Below, piece by piece: positions 50,919 to 57,215 of a DNA stretch of 57,215 bases. Source of the DNA: an uncultured Acetatifactor sp. (lineage in GTDB: Bacteria; Bacillota; Clostridia; Lachnospirales; Lachnospiraceae); assembly GCA_947595925.1 (NCBI GenBank), contig CANQEV010000015.1, positions 1 to 57,215 on the forward strand, read 5' to 3'. Positions within the stretch are counted from its first letter, which is position 1; each line of letters begins with the position of its first letter. The notes beneath the pieces were generated by a model. It made no database searches, was not told where the DNA came from, and was given only the letters and a program-made list of their open reading frames with translations. The translations under genes were made by a program, and so were the position numbers.

Positions 50919-53618
50919 TTACAGATTCTCATTTTTCAGGGCGTCGATGGGATTTTCCTTCTTCACCTTGCTCATGGCGTACAGCATGGTGGCAAACACC
51001 ACCAGGAACACGCTGAGCACCGCGATCCCGATGGCCGCCCAGGGCAGGCGGAAAGTAGTCTCGTAGCCTTCCATGACTGCCAGATAGATCAGCCAGGTGA
51101 CCCCGCAGGAAACCGGAAGGCCGTACAAAAGGGCCCTGGAGCCGTACAAAAGGCACTCATAATTCATCATGCGGTTAAACCCTCTGCCAGACATTCCCAC
51201 CGATTTCAGCATGGCAAATTCCCTCCGCCTCAAAGCGATGTTCGTAGAGATGGTGTTGAAGACGTTGGCCGCCGCGATCAGGGAGATCAGCACGATAAAT
51301 CCGTAGGAAAACACCCGGATGATCAGCACCGTGTTCCGATCGGATTCCTCCACCGCCGCCATATCAAACAGATTCTGATAGCTCAATCCGCTTTCGCTCA
51401 GCACGGTCTTCATGGCTTCATAGCTTTCCGCATGCGAGCTGGATCGGATCGTATAATAGCAGGCGTCCTTGGCGTTTACGTCAAAATCCGGGAAGACCGC
51501 ATTGGCAAGACTTAAAGGGTACAGGAGATGGGAATCGGAAAGGTTGCGGATATAGTCCGGCTTTTCTGTAATTACTTTTCCGACGCTGAGAACGTACTTC
51601 TGCGTCGCCTCCTGCTGCGTCAGATCGATGAACTCGCCGTCCTCATACCGCGTATCTTCCTTCATGTAGCGATATACGAGATTCCCGCTGTCGTCGCTTT
51701 CAATGTCATAAACGAAATAGCCGGGTATCTTCTTATTTTCATAAAACTCCACCTCAAATTCGTTCCGGCTGAAGATCTTTAATGTTTCGTACTTTTGGGT
51801 AAAGAGGTTAAATTGCGTCATGCCGTCCAGCGCCAGGGCCAGGGGATGCTCCGGATCCATATACGTTTCCTCCCTCAGTCCATGCTTCTTCAGCAGTTCC
51901 CTATAAGTCTCGTCGTTCACAAAGGAGATCCGCAGGTAAATATTGAGCCGGGGATCCTCCGCGTTCTGCGACAGATTCTTTTTCAGATAATCGGCCCCTC
52001 TCTCCGTCAGATACTCCGACCGGATCTTTATATTGCCTCCATACCGCTCACGGGCGTAAGCAGCGCCAGTGACGTATTTTACCGTCCGTATCCGGTCCAG
52101 CAGCTCATCCGGGGATAAGCCGTTCCATTCCTCGGGATAGACCTGATAGACCAGATCGTAGTCCACAGACTCTAAGCCGTTGGACACCATCATGGTCAGA
52201 TATTCAGTAAAGGCGGAGGCCGAGACAAACAGCACAATGCTCATAAACAGGCTCAGCACCGTGGCCCTGTATTTTTTGCGGCTGCGCTTATAATGCTTGG
52301 CGGCAAGGACCCCCGGCAGGCCAAACAGCCTGTAAGTCAGCTTGGAGGTACCGGCCTTCTTATTTTTTGAAGCGACGTCCTGGTTCTGGCGAATGGCCTC
52401 CACCGCGGAAATCTTCGTGGCCCTCTTAGAGGGGATCCAGGCGGAGATCAGGACGGTGATGAGGGATACCGCCACCGCGATCCCAATGGAAAGCGGAGAA
52501 ACGCTCAGGGTCAGATCCCCATGGAAGCCGATGGAACGGAACCTGCTGCCGAGGAAAAAGATCGTGACGCCGATCCCGCCGATCCCCGCCAAAATGCCCA
52601 GGGGGATGCCCACGGCGCTGACGGTAAGCGCCTCAAATAAAACCATCCGCTTCAGCTGTTTCTTTGTAGCGCCCACGGAGGACAGCAGGCCGAACTGTTT
52701 TGTGCGCTCCGACACGGAAATGGAGAACGCGTTGTAGATCAGGGCCACGGAGCCGAACATGATGAGCGCGGTCACAATGGCCGCGAGGCTGTAAAGCATC
52801 GTGCTGAAGCCGTCAAACCGGAAAGTTCCCAGGACCATCAGCAGATCCCGGTTCGTATCCCCGCCCAGGTCATTCTGCGACATAAAGTCATAAATATCGT
52901 TTGATTTTTTCGTCCGGAAATACACGTCCACGACGTCATCCGGGGAGATTGCTTCGTCCGCAACGGTGAGGGCCGTGTAGCCCGGCGCCATCCTGTCCTC
53001 TATCCTCCAGGACAGCCGTTCATAAAAACCGACGACGGTATAAACCCGGGTCTCCCGGACCTGAAGAGCCTCCCCGGCGGAGTCATCCGTTTCTTCCCAA
53101 TAGGGAGTCTCCTGGGTCAGCGTATCGCCCTCCCACACCCGCTGTCCGAGAGGGAGGGTCAGCTTTTCGCCGATGGAGTGTTGGACCCCGCCGTTGGCAT
53201 ACAGATGCTCGGGCAGCAGGATCTCATCGGAGGTCTCGGGGAACCTTCCGGAGGTGATATGGACCGGCAGGAAGTCCTCTGCGCCGTCTCCGGCTCCCAA
53301 CAGGTAAATGTAAGGTTTGAGCTCGTTCTTGCACCCCTCTGCCACGGCGTACCCCAGCTCCTGAAGATAAACGGCTCCCTCGATCTTTCCGCTGTCCCGG
53401 ATCATCTCATAAGTCCCAAGATCCCTTCCCAGGGACCTGCCGTACCAGTTTCCTGCCGCATAGATCCGGTCTTTCACCGCATAGTTCTGCATACTGGCTG
53501 CAAAGGTCGTCACCGCGCAGATCATCGACGCCGAAAGAATGATCCCGACGATGGTGACCAGCGTCCGAACCCTGTTTTTCTTTAAGGACTGAATCGTTAC
53601 TTTGTGAAATACGTTCAT
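50919..53618 (-). CDS. FtsX/MacB-like ABC transporter permease
   Basis: An 899-residue permease with two FtsX-type halves. Helix 1 (residues about 18-42) is followed by a large extracellular domain to about 275, then three helices; a second half repeats this with helix near 440, an extracellular domain to about 770, and three C-terminal helices. Such proteins export peptides or lipoproteins or relay mechanical force. It starts in a 4-base ATGA overlap with the ATPase. The neighbouring two-component genes suggest a peptide-antibiotic response module, but it is longer than BceB-type permeases. Confidence 0.88.
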   Translation of the reverse strand: MNVFHKVTIQSLKKNRVRTLVTIVGIILSASMICAVTTFAASMQNYAVKDRIYAAGNWYGRSLGRDLGTYEMIRDSGKIEGAVYLQELGYAVAEGCKNELKPYIYLLGAGDGAEDFLPVHITSGRFPETSDEILLPEHLYANGGVQHSIGEKLTLPLGQRVWEGDTLTQETPYWEETDDSAGEALQVRETRVYTVVGFYERLSWRIEDRMAPGYTALTVADEAISPDDVVDVYFRTKKSNDIYDFMSQNDLGGDTNRDLLMVLGTFRFDGFSTMLYSLAAIVTALIMFGSVALIYNAFSISVSERTKQFGLLSSVGATKKQLKRMVLFEALTVSAVGIPLGILAGIGGIGVTIFFLGSRFRSIGFHGDLTLSVSPLSIGIAVAVSLITVLISAWIPSKRATKISAVEAIRQNQDVASKNKKAGTSKLTYRLFGLPGVLAAKHYKRSRKKYRATVLSLFMSIVLFVSASAFTEYLTMMVSNGLESVDYDLVYQVYPEEWNGLSPDELLDRIRTVKYVTGAAYARERYGGNIKIRSEYLTERGADYLKKNLSQNAEDPRLNIYLRISFVNDETYRELLKKHGLREETYMDPEHPLALALDGMTQFNLFTQKYETLKIFSRNEFEVEFYENKKIPGYFVYDIESDDSGNLVYRYMKEDTRYEDGEFIDLTQQEATQKYVLSVGKVITEKPDYIRNLSDSHLLYPLSLANAVFPDFDVNAKDACYYTIRSSSHAESYEAMKTVLSESGLSYQNLFDMAAVEESDRNTVLIIRVFSYGFIVLISLIAAANVFNTISTNIALRRREFAMLKSVGMSGRGFNRMMNYECLLYGSRALLYGLPVSCGVTWLIYLAVMEGYETTFRLPWAAIGIAVLSVFLVVFATMLYAMSKVKKENPIDALKNENL

Positions 53619-54298
53619 CTGCTGATCACCTCGTCTCGCGTAATGCGTCCGTCTTCGATGGAAAGGATGCGGTCCGCCTGCAGCGCGATACTTTCATCGT
53701 GGGTGATGATGATCAGCGTCTGGTCATATTTTTTGTTGGAGAGCTTCAGCAGTTCCACGATCTCCTGACTGTTTTTGGAGTCCAGGTTTCCCGTGGGTTC
53801 GTCCGCCAGCACGACAGCGGGCGCGTTCATCAGGGCCCTGCCGATGGACACCCTCTGCTGCTGCCCGCCGGAGAGCTGATTCGGCAGATGGTTCTCACGG
53901 CCGGTGAGCTTCAGCGTGGTCAGAAGCTCCTTCAGCCGGTCTTCGTTGACCTTCCGACCATCCATCAAGACCGGGAGCGTGATGTTTTCCGTCACGTTCA
54001 GCACGGGGATCAGGTTGTAAAACTGATAGATCAACCCCACCTGCCGGCGGCGGAAGATGGCAAGCTGCTCGTCGTTCTGGGCATATACGTCGCAGCCGTC
54101 CATATACACCTTGCCCCCCGTGGGCTTATCCACGCCCCCCAGAATGTGGAGCAGGGTGGATTTCCCCGATCCGGAGGGACCAATGATCGCGATAAACTCT
54201 CCCTTATTTACGGAAAAGGAGACATGGTCCAGCGCCCTCACCTGATTTTCACCCTTGCCATAGGTCTTGCAGAGATCTTCTACTCTCAATATTTCCAT
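53615..54298 (-). CDS. ABC transporter ATP-binding protein (MacB/LolD-type)
   Basis: A 227-residue ATPase. Walker A is GPSGSGKST, the signature is LSGGQQQRVSIGRAL, Walker B is VVLADEPTGNLD and the H-loop is ITHDESIALQADRIL. The NLD after Walker B is typical of export-type FtsX partners. The start follows AAAGGAG and a leader containing a GCGGCAG/CTGCCGC hairpin. It pairs with the permease at its 3' end. Confidence 0.93.
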   Translation of the reverse strand: MEILRVEDLCKTYGKGENQVRALDHVSFSVNKGEFIAIIGPSGSGKSTLLHILGGVDKPTGGKVYMDGCDVYAQNDEQLAIFRRRQVGLIYQFYNLIPVLNVTENITLPVLMDGRKVNEDRLKELLTTLKLTGRENHLPNQLSGGQQQRVSIGRALMNAPAVVLADEPTGNLDSKNSQEIVELLKLSNKKYDQTLIIITHDESIALQADRILSIEDGRITRDEVISR

Positions 54299-54417
54299 GT
54301 GGAAACTCCTTTCTTGATCCTGCGGAAGGCGGCAGTTTTGAAAAATTCCATCCCTGCCGCCCTGCCGACGGCCAGGGTGGTTCTTGGAAATAACCGCCGC
54401 CAGATTCCGCTTTTAGA

Positions 54418-54452
54418 ATCATACTACCTCGCCAGGGTGACAGGCCGGTGAC
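54418..54452 (-). promoter_or_regulatory. likely response-regulator-activated promoter of the ABC operon
   Basis: The minus strand has TATGAT at 54423-54418 with no -35 match, but two direct GTCACC repeats (54452-54447 and 54441-54436), 11 bases start to start, cover the -35 region. This is the spacing OmpR-type regulators use. The assignment is inferred. Confidence 0.6.
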
Positions 54453-54480
54453 TCCAAAATAACAAAAACGTCACTTGATC

Positions 54481-54513
54481 AAAAAAGGAGCCGCTCCCGC
54501 CGGACCGGCTCCT
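54481..54513 (-). terminator. intrinsic terminator of the two-component operon
   Basis: An 8-bp stem (AGGAGCCG / CGGCTCCT) with a 12-nt GC-rich loop is followed on the minus strand by a run of six T. Confidence 0.85.
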
Positions 54514-54521
54514 CTCCGCTG

Positions 54522-55526
54522 TTATATGGTTCCCTTATAAAACCGGATGGTAAACAGAGCTCCCCCCGGAGATCGGTTTTCCGCTTTTACCGTCCCGTTC
54601 TGGGACATGATGATCGTTCTGGCAAGGGCAAGTCCAATGCCGAAGTTCTTTTCGTCCGACTGCTTCCCTTTATAAAAGCGCTCAAAGATATGCGGCAGAT
54701 CCCCGGCGTCGATCCCGCTGCCGGTGTCCGCCACCGTGATCTCGGTATAGAGCGCGTTTTCCTGCGCCGTGATCTCGATGGTCCCGCCGCCCGGCGTATG
54801 CTCCATACAGTTTTTCACGATATTGCCGATCGCCTCCGCCGTCCACGCCACGTCGCCGGTGAAGCTGCCCTCGGCCTTTATCACAAGCCTCTGCTCCCGC
54901 AGTTCGATGGGAACAAGGAGGGACGCTGTGCCCTCCCGGAGCAGATGTTCCGCAGGAATGGTTTCTTTCTGGAACTGTACCGTACCCGCTTCCAGCTTCG
55001 ACAGCTTGAGCAGCGCGGTGACCAGCCATTCGATGCGGGAGAGCAGTCCCATCAGTTCCCGCGCCAGTTCCACCCGGCGTCCGTCCTCCACCTCCGGCTC
55101 GGAGAGAAAGGAGAGCAGGAGATTGGCGGAGGTCAGCGGCGTACGGATCTGGTGGGAGATGTCGGCGATCAGATCCGCAAGATACACCTTGTCCTCTTGA
55201 AGCTGCGCCCTTTGTTCCCGCAGGCGCTCCGTCATTTTATGGATCTCGCTCTGGAGGATCCCAAGCTCCCCCTCCTGATAATCGCCCAGCATCACCTTGA
55301 CGCCGTCGCCGTGCAGGATACGGTCGATATCCGCGGAGAGCTCATAAATGCGGCGGTACCGCCGATAGGTTGCGCCGGTATGGATCAGGAGGAAAAGCAG
55401 CGACAACAGCAGCGTAAACCAGCCGAAGCGCCGATCCCAGCGCCAGGCGGCAGTCACCGCGGCGGCGGTCAGAACGACCTGACAGAGGAGTGTCCTGCAG
55501 ATTTCCCTGTTTCGTAAAAATTTCAT
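54522..55526 (-). CDS. sensor histidine kinase without extracellular sensor domain
   Basis: A 334-residue kinase. Two membrane helices (residues about 10-28 and 34-50) are joined by only a few residues, so sensing is likely in the membrane or through the transporter, as in BceS-type kinases. The phosphoacceptor is His125 (DISHQIRTPLTSA). The ATPase domain has NIVKNCMEHTPGGG, DTGSGI and FGIGLALARTI. Its start codon overlaps the regulator's stop. Target genes are probably the adjacent ABC operon. Confidence 0.9.
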   Translation of the reverse strand: MKFLRNREICRTLLCQVVLTAAAVTAAWRWDRRFGWFTLLLSLLFLLIHTGATYRRYRRIYELSADIDRILHGDGVKVMLGDYQEGELGILQSEIHKMTERLREQRAQLQEDKVYLADLIADISHQIRTPLTSANLLLSFLSEPEVEDGRRVELARELMGLLSRIEWLVTALLKLSKLEAGTVQFQKETIPAEHLLREGTASLLVPIELREQRLVIKAEGSFTGDVAWTAEAIGNIVKNCMEHTPGGGTIEITAQENALYTEITVADTGSGIDAGDLPHIFERFYKGKQSDEKNFGIGLALARTIIMSQNGTVKAENRSPGGALFTIRFYKGTI

Positions 55527-56197
55527 CAGACATCCACCTTATAGCCCAGCCCCCGAACCGTTTTGATCAGCTTCGGGTCCTGGGGATCTTCCTCGATCTT
55601 CTCCCGCAGACGCTTAATATAGACGGTCAGCGTGTTGTCATTCACAAACTCCCCCGCGATATCCCAGATGGCTTCCAACAGCTGGGCCCGGGAGAGCACG
55701 GCCCCCCTGTTATTCAGAAAGACCAGCAGCAAACGGTATTCCAGGGCGGAAAGATACAGGTCCTTCCCGTTTTTGGCCGCGATCCCCTTGACGGTATCGA
55801 CCGTGACGTCGCCGAGGCGGATGACCGACCCGGCTCCCCCCGTCAGACGCATAATGTTTCTGATCCGGTAGAGCAGTTCCCGGGGGCGAAACGGCTTCGC
55901 AATGTAATCGTCCGCCCCCAGCTCAAAGCCGGTGACGGTGCTGAACTCGTCGCCGGAAGCGGTGAGGAAGATTACAGGAACGTTATAATCCGATTTGATC
56001 GCTTTGCAGACCGCAAACCCGTTTCCCTCCGACAGTGAAATATCTAAAAGTACAAGATCCACCGGCCCGGCGGCCATTGCCCCCAGCGCCTCCGTCTGCC
56101 CCGGGGCACTGCGGACTTCATAGCCTTCCTTCGCCAGAAAGGCCGTCAGGTTTTCCACAATTTCTTTGTCGTCCTCCACCAAAAGTATCTTTGTCAT
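55526..56197 (-). CDS. OmpR/PhoB-type response regulator
   Basis: A 223-residue regulator. The receiver domain has the acidic pair near residues 9-10, phospho-acceptor Asp52 (LVLLDISL) and the KPF lysine near 103; the winged-helix C-terminus includes LSALEYRLLLVFLNNRGAVLSRAQLLEAIWD and TVYIKRLREKIEEDP. It is the first gene of the two-component pair and has an extended -10 promoter. It most likely activates the ABC operon through direct repeats at 54436-54452. Confidence 0.93.
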   Translation of the reverse strand: MTKILLVEDDKEIVENLTAFLAKEGYEVRSAPGQTEALGAMAAGPVDLVLLDISLSEGNGFAVCKAIKSDYNVPVIFLTASGDEFSTVTGFELGADDYIAKPFRPRELLYRIRNIMRLTGGAGSVIRLGDVTVDTVKGIAAKNGKDLYLSALEYRLLLVFLNNRGAVLSRAQLLEAIWDIAGEFVNDNTLTVYIKRLREKIEEDPQDPKLIKTVRGLGYKVDV

Positions 56198-56230
56198 ATC
56201 TTACCCCGTTAAAGCAAGTTTATTGCTACC

Positions 56231-56239
56231 ATTATAGCA
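56231..56239 (-). promoter_or_regulatory. extended -10 promoter of the two-component operon
   Basis: The minus strand reads TGCTATAAT, a TGn-extended consensus -10, with only a poor -35. It lies about 35 bases before the regulator's start. Confidence 0.6.
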
Positions 56240-56318
56240 CCGGGACAGAGAAAAGGAAAGCCGGGGCGTTTATTCAAACCATTTGACTTTCATCACAAAA
56301 CAGTCCATCTTTTTGTGC

Positions 56319-56362
56319 AAAAAAAGACTGTCCGCAAAATTTCTTGCTGCGACAGTCTTTTT
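56319..56362 (-). terminator. intrinsic terminator of the tRNA cluster
   Basis: A perfect AAAAAGACTGTC / GACAGTCTTTTT stem with an 18-nt loop and T-run directly follows tRNA-Phe on the minus strand. Confidence 0.88.
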
Positions 56363-56366
56363 GGAA

Positions 56367-56439
56367 TGCCCAGAACCGGAATCGAACCAGTGACATAAGG
56401 ATTTTCAGTCCTCCGCTCTACCAACTGAGCTATCTGGGC
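56367..56439 (-). tRNA. tRNA-Phe (GAA)
   Basis: A 73-nt cloverleaf: GCCCAGA pairs with TCTGGGC, discriminator A, anticodon loop CTGAAAA. It is the last tRNA of the cluster; CCA is not encoded. Confidence 0.95.
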
Positions 56440-56474
56440 ATAAAGCTTATAGCGTTTGCGCTATCCGCTTTGCG

Positions 56475-56548
56475 TAGCGGGGACAGGATTTGAACCTATG
56501 ACCTTCGGGTTATGAGCCCGACGAGCTTCCAGACTGCTCCACCCCGCG
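56475..56548 (-). tRNA. initiator tRNA-fMet (CAT)
   Basis: A 74-nt cloverleaf with loop CTCATAA. An unpaired first base pair (C1 opposite U72) and three G-C pairs in the anticodon stem (GGG/CCC) mark it as initiator rather than elongator. Confidence 0.92.
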
Positions 56549-56596
56549 TTATATCATTATTATATGCCTCGCCCGTAAAAAAGATACAGGTGAGAG

Positions 56597-56678
56597 TGGA
56601 TGGAGGTGGATTCGAACCACCGAAGCATTGTGCAGCAGATTTACAGTCTGTCCCCTTTGGCCACTCGGGAATCCATCC
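56597..56678 (-). tRNA. tRNA-Tyr (GTA)
   Basis: An 82-nt class II tRNA with long variable arm; GGATGGA pairs with TCCATCC, loop CTGTAAA, discriminator A. Confidence 0.94.
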
Positions 56679-56700
56679 ATATTTATTTTAGGCTCTACAG

Positions 56701-56773
56701 AGCCGATAGGGGGACTCGAACCCTCAACCTGCTGATTACAAATCAGCTGCTCTGCCAATTGAGCCATATCGGC
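56701..56773 (-). tRNA. tRNA-Thr (TGT)
   Basis: A 73-nt cloverleaf: GCCGATA pairs with TATCGGC, discriminator U, anticodon stem GCTGA/TCAGC with loop TTTGTAA. Two altered partial copies of its 5' half lie just upstream in the transcript (56774-56937). Confidence 0.94.
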
Positions 56774-56937
56774 GTATTCATTTCAGCTGATTTGTAATCA
56801 GCTGCTCTGCCTACAATAGCCATACGGCTATTGTCAAGAATTGAGCCATATCGGCGTACTCACTTCAGCTGATTTGTAATCAGCTGCTCTGCCTACAATA
56901 GCCATACGGCTATTGTCAAGAATTGAGCCATATCGGC
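56774..56937 (-). repeat. two 82-bp tandem pseudo-tRNA-Thr fragments
   Basis: Each unit starts with the tRNA-Thr 5' sequence (GCCGATATGGCTCAATT), then carries a 26-base D-loop insertion containing a hairpin (ACAATAGCC/GGCTATTGT), then GGCAGAGCA and an anticodon stem whose loop is inverted (TTACAAA instead of TTTGTAA). T-arm and 3' acceptor strand are missing. The two units differ at only two positions. Confidence 0.88.
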
Positions 56938-56959
56938 AAACCATACTATCGAAAGGAAA

Positions 56960-57032
56960 TGGGGCCTATAGGGCTCGAACCTATGACCCTCTGCTTGTAA
57001 GGCAGATGCTCTCCCAGCTGAGCTAAGACCCC
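56960..57032 (-). tRNA. tRNA-Val (TAC)
   Basis: A 73-nt cloverleaf: GGGGTCT pairs with AGGCCCC with a wobble position, loop CTTACAA, discriminator A. Confidence 0.94.
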
Positions 57033-57037
57033 ACTAA

Positions 57038-57111
57038 CGACCCAGATCGGGCTCGAACCGACGACCTCCGCCGTGACAGGGCGGCGCTCTAACCAACTGA
57101 GCCACTGGGCC
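57038..57111 (-). tRNA. tRNA-Asp (GTC)
   Basis: A 74-nt cloverleaf: GGCCCAG pairs with CTGGGTC (one G-U), loop CTGTCAC, discriminator G. It is the first tRNA of the cluster inside the window; only five bases separate it from tRNA-Val. Confidence 0.95.
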
Positions 57112-57215
57112 AAACCTAAGAGTGCAGACATCTTAGGGCCTGCACCCTCAAAACCGAACGCTGAACTCCTCTTCTCTCCGTTTCCACTTCCCCGTCTCCC
57201 TCCTGGTTAAGCCCT
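57112..57215. other. leader/spacer of the tRNA cluster at the window edge
   Basis: No gene is visible. A hairpin (CCTAAGA / TCTTAGG, 57115-57137) and complementary GTGCAGAC/GCCTGCAC blocks look like precursor-processing structures. An rRNA operon may lie beyond the edge, which cannot be checked here. Confidence 0.35.

Noticed and set aside
57112..57215. 5S or 16S rRNA end
   Set aside because: No conserved rRNA segment is recognisable; only short hairpins are seen before the window ends.

Overview
The window looks like a chromosome segment of a gut-type Firmicute in the class Clostridia, most likely the family Lachnospiraceae. Protein-coding DNA is fairly GC-rich. Shine-Dalgarno sites are strong, with some GTG and TTG starts. 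The yaaO/yaaR/holB/yaaT/trmN6/rsmI gene order is typical of Gram-positive bacteria. Small families such as the DUF6472-type CxxC protein and the 'delta-VPH' protein, and a meso-DAP murein pathway, also fit. The assignment is by inference; no rRNA gene is present to confirm it.

Left part (1-10 kb): a MATE exporter, an ogt-tatD pair, and a three-gene sugar-derivative operon (two Gfo/Idh/MocA dehydrogenases and a TIM-barrel isomerase) divergent from an AraC regulator. These are followed by an SDR oxidoreductase, a coiled-coil protein and a YhfC-type membrane protein.

The centre of interest is 10.3-21.8 kb. A single minus-strand run reads PII-like protein, PotABCD-type ABC transporter, two ornithine-cyclodeaminase-family paralogues, a [2Fe-2S] protein, an FAD/ferredoxin fusion, a BFD-like [2Fe-2S] protein, a DadA-type FAD subunit and an iron alcohol dehydrogenase. 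A LuxR-type regulator lies just upstream. This content parallels Agrobacterium opine catabolism (transporter, opine oxidase A/B, ocd) and the HcnABC and multi-subunit proline dehydrogenase complexes. I infer an uptake-and-oxidation route for an amino-acid conjugate, opine or amine; the substrate is unknown.

The middle (22.7-34 kb) is a patchwork: a 'delta-VPH' protein, an XRE regulator, RtcB, an esterase, two AT-rich Gpi18-like membrane proteins (probably acquired), GH2 and GH5 glycosidases, rubrerythrin, and an O-antigen-ligase-like protein.

From 34 to 50.6 kb lies a conserved housekeeping block: rsmI, trmN6, yaaT, holB, yaaR, a guanylate-kinase-like gene, yaaO, an HD protein, an L,D-transpeptidase, murE, dapF and a Cys/Met PLP enzyme. 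It is interrupted by an oppositely oriented dynamin-like GTPase. A two-component/ABC module (50.9-56.2 kb) and a six-tRNA cluster (Phe, fMet, Tyr, Thr, Val, Asp) close the window.

Three kinds of non-coding structure stand out. First, a family of about 90-163 bp foldback elements occurs four times, and three copies begin exactly at a gene's stop codon. Second, an 82-bp tandem duplication derived from the 5' half of the tRNA-Thr gene carries an inverted anticodon loop and an inserted hairpin in the D-loop region. Third, a five-copy 20-bp minisatellite lies directly in front of dapF.
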